From contig KQ965736.1 in assembly GCA_001574975.1 (NCBI GenBank), positions 538,910-602,909 on the forward strand: a stretch of 64,000 nucleotides of DNA, read 5' to 3'. The position numbers were made by a program, and so were the translations under genes. Within the stretch, counting starts at the first letter, position 1. Each line of letters opens with the position of its first letter. The stretch comes from Gonapodya prolifera JEL478. Lineage: Eukaryota > Monoblepharomycota > Monoblepharidomycetes > Monoblepharidales > Gonapodyaceae. The notes beneath the pieces were generated by a model that was not told the origin of the DNA, ran no database searches, and worked only from the letters and a program-made list of their open reading frames with translations. Positions 26,508-37,263 of this stretch are shown piece by piece.

Positions 26508-28293
26508 TTATAGTTTTGCGCCGCCTGATTGGGCAAACATAAGAGCGAGATCATTTGTCCTCTTGAACGCGTCCGCTGTTGCAGATCGTGCAGATTCTGG
26601 AGATTCGAGTCCCGGTGTTTGTCCTCGTCTATAATCGAGCGCGACGTGGTCAAAGATCAATGACACCACCACCACGAATGCCGAAAAACTTACGCCCAGA
26701 TACCCTGCATCTGAATGCACACTTTGAAGAAGTTCCAACACATGCAGACATCGAAGTTGGGAACTGGGTACGGGCGCCCAACGGTGAGACAATATCTCTG
26801 CATCAACTCTGTGGTCGTCGGGAATCCCTCGGGGAGGTCGCTAGGTGGTCGCGTGTAGTTGCCCAAGATTGTTGCGAGGTCGGAAAGCGGGTGGCCGATG
26901 GTGCTAAGGTGGGAGTGTGAAGCTTGAAGTTTCCGTTATCGGAGGGTGTGATTCGTCAATATCTTACCAGTTCTCCCCTGTTGAGTTATGAAGTCAGTCA
27001 TTGTGCACGAAGTTAAGAATTGAAAGGGCGAAGGGAACTCACAGTCAATCAATGCGATGACTCGGGGTTCTGTCGGATGGAAGATCTATGACAAAACAAG
27101 TCGTGTAGTTCTTTGATTTAGTAGCGGAGTGCGGAGCGAACGAACCATGTTGTGAATTCCTGATAACAATTTACGTGTGAGTACGATGTATGACATCAGA
27201 CGGTGTACTAATCCCACCAAAGTCTCCATGCATGACTGCCACTTCGTCCTTCGGTAAGTTGGCACGCATCCAGGACAGCATCTTGTCGTGCTCCTTGATG
27301 GTGTAGTTTGGCGAGCCATCTCGACCCTTCACTTTCAGATATGCCTGTTCAGAGCGCACCCAGGTGTTGATTTGGCGATCTGAATCCAACGATTTGGGTT
27401 CAAGCGGAATTTTACTTGACCGGTGAAACGCAAAAGATCACAAACCATATGCATTGCCCATTTTGGTGAATCCGACTTGTCCAAAGAGCCCAATTTTCAC
27501 AGGGTCCGCTTTGTGCAGCTTGGCAGCAGTGTCCATGACCGACTCGAGGCATTTGCGCCTATCCGCCGGGGCGAGATGGTCCAACAGCGGGCGGTCTTGG
27601 AAAACTCGCCCTTGCATGAAATCCATAATCTGCAACAGTGGAAATGTATCCAGCACCTGCCACGTGATTAAAAACGTTGATGTCTTACGAAAAACGTCGC
27701 GCCAATGACCGACTGGTCCTCGCAGAGAGCGTATACTCGTGGTACGGGGACATTGGTGTGAGATTGAAGAGCCTGAGACCAACGACACTTAAACCACGCC
27801 TACCACCAAGCAGCGAATTTCAAGCGCTCACATGTATCACTCTGTACTCCCGCTCTACTTGGTGGGCGGTCTCGATGAGAAGCTTTCCGGGCGGCTTCCG
27901 TTTAATGACGTATTTCTTGCCCGTGCCCTCGTCGGTAACAAGATACTTGGGATTCGAGAGACCTTTGCTGAATTGCCTTGCGCTAATCGGCCCGATGTAC
28001 CCAGGCACGACCTTTTTCATGTAACGACCCAGGCTGTCGAGGTCCACCGGGACGAACAACTGCGGGTGCGGTTGATAATCAAAAAACCGGGGTGAAGGGC
28101 AGGCATTAGAGGGTTGTTAACAAAATGCACAGGATTGCAGCGGAAGATGGCACATCAGACTTGGGAGTTGACAGAGGATACCTTGTCAATTGTAGCCTGT
28201 CCTGGAATTCAGAGAGAGTCGTCAGTACAGCGAGCGCGCAATCTCCGCTCGGACGCAGACCGCAGCCACACCTTCGCCTTCCTTGCTTGCCAT
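26508..28293 (-). CDS. APH-family phosphotransferase (ACAD10/11 kinase-domain type)
   Basis: This kinase-like protein resembles the aminoglycoside-phosphotransferase domain of ACAD10/11. In order it shows FVPVDLDSLGRYMKKVVPGY, QFSKGLSNPKYLVT, the ATP-binding lysine region KYVIKRKPPGKLL, VPVPRVYALCED, FFVMDFMQGRVF, the catalytic loop HGDFGIHNM, then IFHPTEPRVIALID and WENCTIGHPLSDLATILGNY. It ends FAQSGGAKL. The WEN segment comes from a 10-nt exon at 26968-26977. The 5' end is uncertain: the ATG at 28293 (MASKEGEG) needs one or two small upstream exons to reach the LFVPVD exon near 28059. The family phosphorylates small hydroxylated molecules (4-hydroxyacyl-CoAs in ACAD10/11); the substrate here is inference. 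Confidence 0.8.
26968..26977 (-). other. 10-nt microexon in the APH-family gene
   Basis: GGGAGAACTG is flanked by AG and GT and by introns of 64 nt (26904-26967) and 65 nt (26978-27042). Its inclusion restores the frame and yields IDWENCTIGHPL, matching the family pattern DWExxTxGxPLxDL. Skipping it would break the frame and remove the conserved W-E pair. Confidence 0.75.
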
Positions 28294-28452
28294 ATCCACG
28301 TGCGCGTGTCCGCGTGTTCGGATGCGAATCGGGAATTGTCGGCCGAAGCTGCTGCGGCCGTGATCGGCACTAACAGCAAAGTGATAATAGTACAAATACT
28401 ATGACTCTATTGCAATTATATACGTGTCTCTATCAATACTCTATGCATGAAT

Positions 28453-30067
28453 CTACATCTTTCTCCACTTCCATCCGCCGGACTCGGTCCTGAGCCATGC
28501 AACACAAATGGTGCTCGCGGCGTAAAACGCACCACTGAATATCAACACCCCCGTAAAGTCCGAGACCTTTGTCCCATCGGTCGCAACCGTGGCACTCGCA
28601 TCAAGCAAGTGGCCAGACACAATGGGCCCGATAATGTAACCAGGCGTCATTGACAGAAAGAGCATTGCAATCCGTGGTGCCATGTTTGCGGCGCCTGGTC
28701 GGATGTAAGTGTTTAAAATGCAAAGTGTTCAAGCGAAGATGATGTGGACCCACCAAATTGTCTGGCCAGAACCACTGGCGATAACACGATGAGAGCGCCG
28801 ACCGAAGAGCCGTACAGCACACTGAAAACAAAGAGCATCGGCAAACTACCGCCAGCCGGCAGCCAAATAGCAAAGTACGCGACCGTCACGACAGTTTGCA
28901 AAACGAGCAATGTGTTGATGGGCCCCGCAAGTTTATCTGAAATAAGCCCGGCGGAAACTCGTGCGGGCCCAGAGACTCCATTGAGGATTGCCAGCAGGAC
29001 AGCCCCGCTGGAAGACAGAAAGTGGGATGTTGCGTAGCTCGGCAGGTAGATGTTTGGGGCAAAGTAGCTGAACGAGGCAAAGAAAATCGCCAACCACAAG
29101 AGTATGAATTGCCTACTCGAAAACACGGAGAAGTCTGGCATAACCCGGATGACGACTTTGGGGTCCCGCGGAACACGTTCTCGAATCGCGAGCGCGGAGC
29201 ACATGCATATAAGCCCGCCAAAAATTCCCGTAATTCGCAGCGACCAACGGAACCCGAGTTTCCCCAACATCAAGTCCGAAAGGGAGGCCAGCGCGAGTCC
29301 CCCTGCACCTGTCCCACTCAGGGCAATCCCTAACGCAACACCGCGCTTGTGCAAGAACCACTGCGGGAGAACTGCGACGCAGGGCTGTGTCGCAAAGGAT
29401 GTGCAAAGTCCCACGAGTGCGCCTTGTGCCAGCCACAGATGCCATATTTCGGTGGAAAAGGACGCGGCGACGAGACTCAGGCCCACGAGTGTTGATCCAG
29501 CGAAACACACACGACGAGCACCAAATCTACTCGTCAACCTGGCCAGGCAAAGTGTGTGAACTTTCAGTTTTGAGAGGAGCGCGATAAAGCACCGGGACTG
29601 CACCGCATACCATCCCGCAAACGGCCCCCCAAGCGGCATGAACATTGTCATGAGTGACGATATGAGTGAGACGGAGGCGTTGGTCAAGTTGGGGAAGACA
29701 GTTTCTCTGATGTAGTAGTTGCTGTAGACGCCAAAGGACGTTGGTAGTCCCAGGCAAATTAAGTGAATCTGGGTGGGAAGGGTTGGTGGACGGTGTGGGT
29801 GTGGGTGTGGGTGGGTGTGGGGGGAGGGGGACGGTGGAAGCCGAGGAAGAGACGAACACATGCATGCATTTTATGCACTTTCTTCCCAATCGAAGTCCCA
29901 AAGAAACTCACAAAGCACGCCCCCATCGCGATGACCCATCCGTATCCGCCATCCGGGGGAACGTCAGATTCGCTATGTTCAGCTTCATAATCGTCCTTGT
30001 TGGGATCTTTGTCAACGAGTCCAGTCCCGATCGCATCGCCCTCCATCACCGCGTCGTCTGATCCCAT
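28453..30067 (-). CDS. MFS transporter, monocarboxylate (MCT/SLC16) type
   Basis: This is a twelve-helix major-facilitator protein. Exon 1 (29912-30067) has an acidic cytosolic N-terminus and the family signature PPDGGYGWVIAMGACF. Exon 2 from 29768 continues IHLICLGLPTSFGVYSNYY. Further on are RFGARRVCFAGS (loop 2-3), GIALSGTGAGGLALASLSD, the mid-loop RERVPRDPKV, and SSVGALIVLSPVVLARQFG, ending WKWRKM. Short introns interrupt it near 28696-28753 and 29538-29617. Members in fungi (Mch proteins) move monocarboxylates or related solutes across membranes; the substrate cannot be told from sequence. Intron 1 (29769-29911) holds a GT-rich tract. It is head to head with the SUR2-like gene. Confidence 0.9.
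29790..29832. repeat. GT/GGGTGT simple-sequence tract inside an intron
   Basis: The + strand reads as repeated GTGGGT/GTGTGG units; on the transcribed strand this is a CA/CCCACA pyrimidine-rich run inside intron 1 of the transporter, ahead of its acceptor at 29769. It may act as an extended polypyrimidine tract. Confidence 0.7.
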
Positions 30068-30889
30068 GCAGATCGATTTCGAGACAGTGAAAGTCGAGAT
30101 TCGAGATGGTGCGAAAAGAGATCCGCCAGCAGGGAAGAGTAATAGTTCGGCTCATCAAAGCAACCGGGGGTCAATAAATTGGCCTTTTCAGGGCGATCGC
30201 AGAGAGTTTGGCCCGCCAGACTGCTCGTTAGATTCTCAGCGAGCGTAAATAAATTTATAATTGCAAGAAAACGGAATGTCGGTTGCGGTTGGGAACCTGA
30301 ATTTGACGGGCGCACCAACTGTGCCCTCCAACAGTGCACCAAATGATTCACCGAACTCTGTATTTTCTACACTTCGGCTAAACATAGGAACGCGCAACTG
30401 CAAGAACGATGCCCTCACCCTTGGTCGCTGGTTCACTCCAACGTGGTGCATGACTCATGCCACGCTTAAATGGCTTTTCCCCCCTTGACCCCGAATCTCC
30501 ACCTTTCGCGTGTCAGCCTCTTCAGAACCTTGGCAACTAAAATTGCTTAAAAAGCTTGCGATTTTGATTCTTCGTGGCTGTTCTTGCAACGCCTGAGTGA
30601 AGTGGGAGACCGGAATACCATTACGGCTCCCCAGACTTGATACTTCAAACACAATCTTTTGAACTCTTTCATTCCGCGACAGAGGAAGAAAAAGTTTGAA
30701 GGTACAGGGGATAAAGTCTTAATAATTTTATCCAACCGTGACAAAACCCCGTTAGACACACTTCCTTTCTCCGTTGCCGTGAACAAACTCTGTTCGCCTT
30801 GTTCTGGTATCGCCAACCAATTCCAAACATTGGGCGTTGACCTTCGTCCGGACGCTTTCAGCGATTTCACTTCCTCGCAACCCCGTTCG
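30068..30889. other. Divergent intergenic region, 822 bp
   Basis: This lies between the transporter start (-) and the SUR2-like start (+). The frame of the latter stays open upstream to about 30659 but has no ATG there. An AT-rich stretch lies at 30240-30265. No other gene, RNA or repeat is seen. Confidence 0.5.
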
Positions 30890-32190
30890 ATGTCTTCTGA
30901 CCATCGACCAATCAAACGGTTGCCAAACCGACATGGCACCGCAAGAGGAGTCTTGGCCATACAAGCTACGATGCTGCTGTCAACCGCACCTTTCGTTTAT
31001 GCCGGGGAACAAACCTCCTCGTTACCCTACTCCCTCTCATTGAACACCACCTTTCACATGCCAAAGTTCCCATCGCCAGTTGCCATTCGCTCGTGTCTCG
31101 AGTCCCTTCTCCTATCATCAAAGGCATCTGGGTCGACAAACCCATGTGACTCCCTTCTCAACGCCACTGCCCTCTATCAGCTGACTCGGTATGAAATAGC
31201 CTCCATAGTGGCACCCGTAGCGGCTTATTGGCTGTACTGTGTGTTTCTACACTACGTGGCACCGGTGTTGCCTTTCTTGGACCGATACCGACTCCCAACC
31301 AACCAACCTCGAAGGCCAAAGAATCGAGTGTCGGTTGGCGAGGTCGTTCGTGCCGTGATTATACAGCACACCCTTCAAATGGTGCTGGCTACAATTCTGG
31401 CGGTGGTCACACACGACCCGGTCGAGGCAAACAGGATCGAGCACCCAGCAGTAATGACGTTGAAAGTCGTTGCAGGAATGGTGGTCATAGACACCTGGGA
31501 GTACTGGCTTCACAGGTGAGCATGGAAACTCATACGAGCTATGACCGTTTTGATTCCCACACCTCTTCAGGTGGATGCATACCAACCCGTGGCTCTACCG
31601 CAACTTCCACTCGGTTCATCATCGAATCACCGAGAACTTCTCCTTCGCTGCATTGTACAATCATCCACTTGGTATGTTGTACTCATTCTTTTCCCCACGA
31701 CGTTGCACCAAATTTTGTCCTCAGAGGGGCTGGTCCTGGATAGCCTTGGTGGTGCGGTCGCGAGCCTCGTCACCTTCATGAGCCCGCTCACCTCGGCAGT
31801 TTTTTTCACTGTTGCCACGCTAAAGACGGTTGACGATCACAGCGGCTACCGTTGGCCTTGGGTTGAGGCCATTTTTGCGAACAATGCTCAATACCACGAT
31901 GTCCACCACTGGGGCAAAGGAATTAAATACAACTTCGACCAACCGTGAGTGTGGAGGCATTCAGCTCTCATTTGTCCTGTTGATGATCTCTTCTGCTTTT
32001 GTTCGTTTGTGTCATCAGGTTCTTCATTATTTGGGACAATTTATGTGGTACTCGATGGACGTTCGATGACAAGGACTTGCCTGAAGACGCAAGCAACCAG
32101 GCTGCGACCTTTGGAAAATCCTCGCTATTTTCGTCGGATGCTCGTCAGAGGACACCGAAGACATCAGATGATAAGGGAAAGGACGATTAA
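30890..32190 (+). CDS. SUR2: Sphinganine C4-hydroxylase (fatty acid hydroxylase family)
   Basis: This ER-membrane di-iron hydroxylase converts dihydrosphingosine to phytosphingosine. The histidine clusters are present: HR/WMHTNPWLYRNFHSVHHR (the first pair is split by the intron near 31517-31569) and NNAQYHDVHHWG near the end. Hydrophobic spans include IVAPVAAYWLYCVFLHY and VVAGMVVIDTWEYW. An intron near 31671-31727 joins YNHPL to EGLVLDSLGG, and the final exon encodes FFIIWDNLCGTRW and a charged tail ending DDKGKDD. The N-terminus is longer than in yeast, with a hydrophobic segment around residues 20-45. Start at the first in-frame ATG, MSSDHRPIKR. Confidence 0.92.
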
Positions 32191-32354
32191 AAGTAGCCGG
32201 AGGTTTTCTGTCGCTTGCACATATTTTATACGCACATTAGTACTTACATTTAGTTCAGAATGATGCATATGACAAACGAGTGAAAAGGGGGAGAAAGTTG
32301 TGAGGGTTGGCGCCGCATAAACCTCCACTTCCAAAACACCCCCATCTCTCAAAG

Positions 32355-35300
32355 ATGGCATGCTGTGGAGGTGGATCGTCAGCTCCTGACCCAGCTCCCA
32401 AGGGACCAGAAGCGACTCGCCTGGTTTCCACGCAGCCAAAGCCAGTTGCAATCGAAATCGACACGTTCCGTCCGCCACCCGCCTCATCGCGAGGCCCTGC
32501 ATCTCCCCCACAGTCCCCATCCAACGATGCTCACATTTCCCGTCAGCCTAAAGGCCTCCCGAGTTTCCCAGACCCCGCCAAGTCGCCCCTTCTGGCGGGA
32601 TCGGGCTCCCTGTCCCGGCCAGCCACTCAAACGCCGATGTCCCCCCCGCTCACCCCGAAACAGGATGGACACAGAATGGACGATATTGAGCTTATGCTGC
32701 AAGGAATCTCAGCTCCTGTTAAGGTTACGGGTCCACCAACTTTGGAACGACGGGCCCCGTCACCACCGAGTAAAACACCGGAACCAAAGCCCAAAGCCCC
32801 AGAGCCAAAGCGGGAACCTCAAAGAGCACCTCCGTCGCCGTCACCTGTGGAGGAAGACCGGAAACAAGTGGAGCTTCCACCGATAGAAATCCCGAATGAA
32901 CCAGGAAAGCCACTGGATGGGCCGGGAGTTCTTAAATTGAGGGAGATTCTGTCGCGCGTATGGGAGAGGTGCGTGTTTGAGTGCATTCACTGTTGCGATT
33001 GCCCATGAAGGAATGAATGACATCATTTCCAAATCAGGACTGGCGCCCTCACCGAAGCAGCCGAGAACCTCTTTGCCAACACGGACCATGCTGCCGTGGT
33101 AGCTGAACGTCTGAGGTCCGCAACTAATCAATTGGGTCGGACGGTTTCCAGCCGCCAGCCTTCCATCGTGATGGCGGAAGAGGTGAAGAAGTTCGCCAGG
33201 TACATATGTTCGCTGCACTATCTAGTAGACAATGCCTTGACCCATGGAGCGATAGGGTCTTTCACGACACATGCGACTATGTTATCGACCTTTCTGGCAA
33301 GGCGCCTCTGATTCAGTTTTCGCTCTACAGAGGTGAAGAATGCAATTTTTCCTCATGGTGACTAAACTCATTTTCCAAAAACAGCAACTGATAGAATACT
33401 CTCCACCGCTACCGCTCTCAAGTACATTGCGCATCGGGAACTTCGGACTGTGGAGGCAGAGGCCAAGGAAGCAGACGTAAACAGTTGGAATGAATTCACT
33501 GACATCCTTTTGGTGAGCTCTTTGTTCAGCTTTCTTTTTGTACTGCACTTTTGTCATGGACACCAATATGTAGAGTGACTCGAGCTTACTGGAACAGCAA
33601 TTGGAGGCGCTCAAAGCAGACTTGACGGCCATCACAGTGAGTGAATTTACATGCCAACAGCAAATGCATCTTCTGACACCCTTGAATAGACGCAATCTCT
33701 CGCTATCATGACCTACACCGCGTCACCCTATCCTCGCGCCGCCGTTTCTCCTCCAGTTGTTGATGCCCTTATGCACCTGCGATGGGATCGTGTTGTTGAG
33801 AAAATGTTTGCTGTGAGCTCCACTCGCATCCCTGGGGAACCAGCGAAATGGAAAGAGCTCTGGGTTGGAGTTGGTAAAGGTGAGAATGTCACATAGTTTC
33901 GTGGACAGGGCAAAGACTCAATCTCGTGTTCGCGAAAAGCCCTCACCAAGGCAAACCCATATGCTCTTCTTCCCTCTATCGAACCCCCTGAGCCCCTTCC
34001 TGATAACGACATTCCAGTCCCTTACTCCTCATCGTCCGTATCCGCCCTGCAAGCGCGGGCTGACAAGCTTGCCGCCCGAGGCGAACTTGATCGTGCGCTG
34101 GTAGATCGCCTCGCCGTGTGGGCCTTATCTGGCATGTTGAAGAAGGAGTACGACAAGTGGAACGGTATAATTGGAGAAATCGTTGCTCGGCGGATGAGTG
34201 CCGGCGCAGAAGAGGGAGAAGCCCAAGTTGGTGATTTGGAGGCATGGTGGCTCTCGCACGAAATGGGCATCGGTGAGCCCAACTGTCGCTCGATTTGCCA
34301 CCAATGATCTAAGTTCTCGCTGTTTTTACTAGACCTTCCGCTCGATATTCCTCCTTCGTCGCTGCAAGGGGATGCACACCTTGCACGTGCGCTTGACCGT
34401 TTCCATGCCCAGGATTACGCGGAGTCATTACGTGCTGCTGAGGCGGCACAGAATTCTCAAGTCAGCGAAAGGAACAGACCGATTCTGGCGGAGTTGTTGG
34501 CATTCGGTTATGTCACCTCTGGCAATCCAGGAGTTGGCGCGAGCTTTTTCGAAAAGGTATTCATGAAACATTGTCGACGGGTAATTTGCATGCCTTTATC
34601 AAGTCATTCTTCAGATGGGAACTCCAGAGAGCATTTTGAAAGCAGCGATCAGTCAGGCTCGGGAAGGCGACTTCGTGAAGGCCAGAGAACTGGCTGTATT
34701 TGCGTACGTGAACCTTGTGGCGTCCTGTCCCTGTTGTGGTATCTTATTTTGTCTCCGCGTAGATGCACGAACCCCACTGCTACCACAAGTGGACTGGTCT
34801 TACACCTCCGTGGTGTCCTTAGTGCTGCTCTGGAACAACCCAGTACTTTTGCAGGATCGGGATCCGAGCTATACGAAAATGCAAAACCCGTTTTTCCGGC
34901 GTTAGTTAATGCTGCGGAGCGCTCATGGAAGGAAGATGGTCCTGAAGAGGGCAATAAGAAGTGAGACTCGTACTCGGGAATCTTCATCCCCAGTCATGGT
35001 GGTGTGAAACGGAGGTTTGACTCTTGTTTACAGGTTCCTGGCGCTTTTGACGGACAGGCCGGATGACGCGTACATCCTGTTCCGATATGCTCGATGTATG
35101 GTGGCCACGAAGGTATGGAGAGCATGATCCTTTTGATGACCCATGCTGGACTATTGCTTGCTCTAGGGGTGGCCCAAAACTTCTGAGACGGTGGACCGAT
35201 GCTGCTCTTTGATGTCGCATATGGCGTGGCCTTACATATTGCGAGGTGAAAAGAAGCGATGCTGAAATGGCTCCTTTCCGCCAATCTTGATGTTTCTGAT

Positions 35301-35719
35301 TTGACAGCAATTGTCAACCTTTCTAATTCGCCTGGCAACGTGTCGCAGCAAGCCGTCCATGCGGCGGAAGAGGCTGTGTCTGTTGGAGAGTTCGACGCGG
35401 AAGCGTTTTCTGTACTCGGTGGACTCCTGTGGAAGGCCAAGGACTGGGACCGAGCGGTGGAGGCATTCGATCGTGTAAGTTGTGCAAATTCTGGGGTAGA
35501 AACTTTCCGAGGCCCGAAGCATCTCATTGTGTTGCATCACGACAGTCGTCAGGCCTTCTCCCTGCTTGGCACCCCCTCTTCCCCGTGTACGAATCCACAA
35601 CAGTGGAGGCAGTCGCTCGAACGCAGCTATCGCACGTGATACCTGGCAAGGTGGTTTTGGATTTGAGTGTGCCAGGAGTTGAAGCCCCTGGAACGATTGC
35701 GGATGCAGTGAGACTGTAA
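32355..35719 (+). CDS. Helix-rich TPR-like protein with acylation-type N-terminus
   Basis: I do not recognise an orthologue. The protein begins MACCGGGSS, a cysteine pair suited to palmitoylation, followed by a Pro/Ser/Lys-rich stretch of some 190 residues. A helical region follows (VLKLREILSRVWE, then AVVAERLRSATNQLGRTV, ALKYIAHRELRTVEAEAKEA and LLEQQLEALKADLTAI) that could form a four-helix bundle. The C-terminal half looks like degenerate TPR repeats, for example LARALDRFHAQDYAESLRAA, ILKAAISQAREGDFVKAREL, QAVHAAEEAVSVGEFDAEAF and GLLWKAKDWDRAVEAFDR. About ten short introns. The last exon ends APGTIADAVRL. Fungal proteins with a helical bundle followed by TPRs are often signalling or cell-death scaffolds; that link is inference. 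It could be two genes, but the frames join well. Confidence 0.65.
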
Positions 35720-35882
35720 GGACTTTTTAAGCGATGGACGTTGGAAAAAACGAGTGGACTTTTTCCCCTGGGCATTTTGAACCGAGAAAACATCTTGCGC
35801 ATTTATTTATCCAAGTAGAGCAGAGCACTACATAGGCTACTCTCCGTGTATAACGGTGACATTATTTATGGCCCCTTTGCTA

Positions 35883-36941
35883 TCACACATTCAAAGCACC
35901 GTTGTGGGGGTGACGAAGCTCGGGCTCGGGAACTTCAACGGCTCCCTTGGTGTGCCCGTTGAGTGGTAGGATGTGGAACAAAGGCCTCCTGTGCTTCTGC
36001 GGTGCGTCCTCGGGTACGTGTACTTCTCCATCTGACGAAGCTTGGGCATTAGCGTTTTCAAGAGTGTCTGGTTTGTTAATAAGATTACTGTGATTGTCGA
36101 TGTTGCCGTGTTCTCGTTTCGGAGGATCGTCTCCAGGAACACCAAGGGGTGGAGGCACTTCTGGAATGGGTTGACCCGTAGATGGGTTCGTCGCCGGGAC
36201 AGGCAAGATTGAGATCGGACCACGCCCCTGGTCGGGGAGCTTGGGACCTGGTGCTGAATCCAAGGGAGCTGAGGGGCTTGGTTCGGGGTCGCTGATGGGA
36301 AGAGGTGGTTCCACAACTGGCTCTGGGATGTGAATGCCTTTGCCAAGGAAGGCGTGCAGGCCGTTAAGAAACACGTGTGGCCCGTGACCGTGAGCTGGAC
36401 GCGGCAGGCCGAATGGTGGAGGAATCGTGGAAGGTTTGTTTGGCCCAGGTACTGGAAGTATCGATATTGGTTGGTGCTCGGGAGTCTCTGGCCCAGGACT
36501 GAATGGAGGAATCCTTGGGTCCACAGCATCTGGGTCCCCGATGGGCAGTGCCTTGCTGTTGAGTGCTCTACGCAGAAGTTGTAGCGGTGCATCTTGAATT
36601 TCATCTGTGGGAATTACGATTCCAGGAGAGAAAGCATTCACATTGGCGGTGCTTGGAAGTATTGGGATGAGAGGCAGAGCGTTCAGATCGACAGCGCTTG
36701 CTTCATCTCGTTTTGCGAGGGAATGGTTTTGGTGAGTGGAGGGGGAAGAAGATGCGACCAGTGCGACCAGAGCGATGGATCCAACTACGACTCCCAGCAA
36801 GGCTGCCAGGGACCAGAGAGTGATGGTCAAAGCACTGTTTCGGTTTTGATTATCAAGAGCAGCCGTCGACTGAGACCGCGACAGGGACTCTGCCGTTCCC
36901 TTGAAGGATGGCTGAGGAATCAAAGGCTTGCTCGCCGCCAT
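35883..36941 (-). CDS. Proline-rich single-pass membrane protein
   Basis: An intronless ORF of 352 codons. Residues 1-37 are polar. A single hydrophobic span follows (TLWSLAALLGVVVGSIALVA, about residues 40-65), and everything after it is Pro-rich, low in aromatic residues and extracytosolic or luminal if the protein is type II. Two copies of an ISILPVPGPNKPS/ISILPVPATNPS block, each followed by a PPPFGLP/PPPLGVP motif, form an internal repeat. An AKRDEA segment right after the membrane span resembles a Kex2-type KR site. A cell-wall or surface role is inference. No homologue is recognised. It is head to head with the RasGEF gene, 322 bp between start codons. Confidence 0.7.
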   Translation of the reverse strand: MAASKPLIPQPSFKGTAESLSRSQSTAALDNQNRNSALTITLWSLAALLGVVVGSIALVALVASSSPSTHQNHSLAKRDEASAVDLNALPLIPILPSTANVNAFSPGIVIPTDEIQDAPLQLLRRALNSKALPIGDPDAVDPRIPPFSPGPETPEHQPISILPVPGPNKPSTIPPPFGLPRPAHGHGPHVFLNGLHAFLGKGIHIPEPVVEPPLPISDPEPSPSAPLDSAPGPKLPDQGRGPISILPVPATNPSTGQPIPEVPPPLGVPGDDPPKREHGNIDNHSNLINKPDTLENANAQASSDGEVHVPEDAPQKHRRPLFHILPLNGHTKGAVEVPEPELRHPHNGALNV

Positions 36942-37263
36942 TCCCTTTAGCTATCTGTCTTTGATTGAAATGAAGGATGCCAAGAGTGATGTGTTGTTTC
37001 CAGGTGATGAGCCTTCTTCGGTGATCGGTCTTCGCACCATTCGCAACCAACGCAGCCGGTCACACGAAACGTCTTTTCCTCTGCCGCGACTGTCCTGGCG
37101 CCACCGAAGTTCCATTTCTGCAAACGGCTTTGTTGTCCCGAGTCGGAAGATTACAATTCAGCCCACCACACATTTCCTTAATCTGGCATTCGGGACTATC
37201 TGACACCGGACAGTTGCCATTGTGGGATGGCTGGGTTGGATTCGTCAGGGCGACCACCTGGAA
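36942..37263. other. Shared upstream region of the membrane protein and RasGEF
   Basis: Short region between divergent starts. A small open frame near 36928-37203 overlaps it, but it has no resemblance and no ATG context that would support a gene. Confidence 0.4.

Noticed and set aside
26579-26920. Plus-strand frame of 113 codons
   Set aside because: It is the shadow of the last exons of the APH-family gene, whose minus-strand frames match the family.
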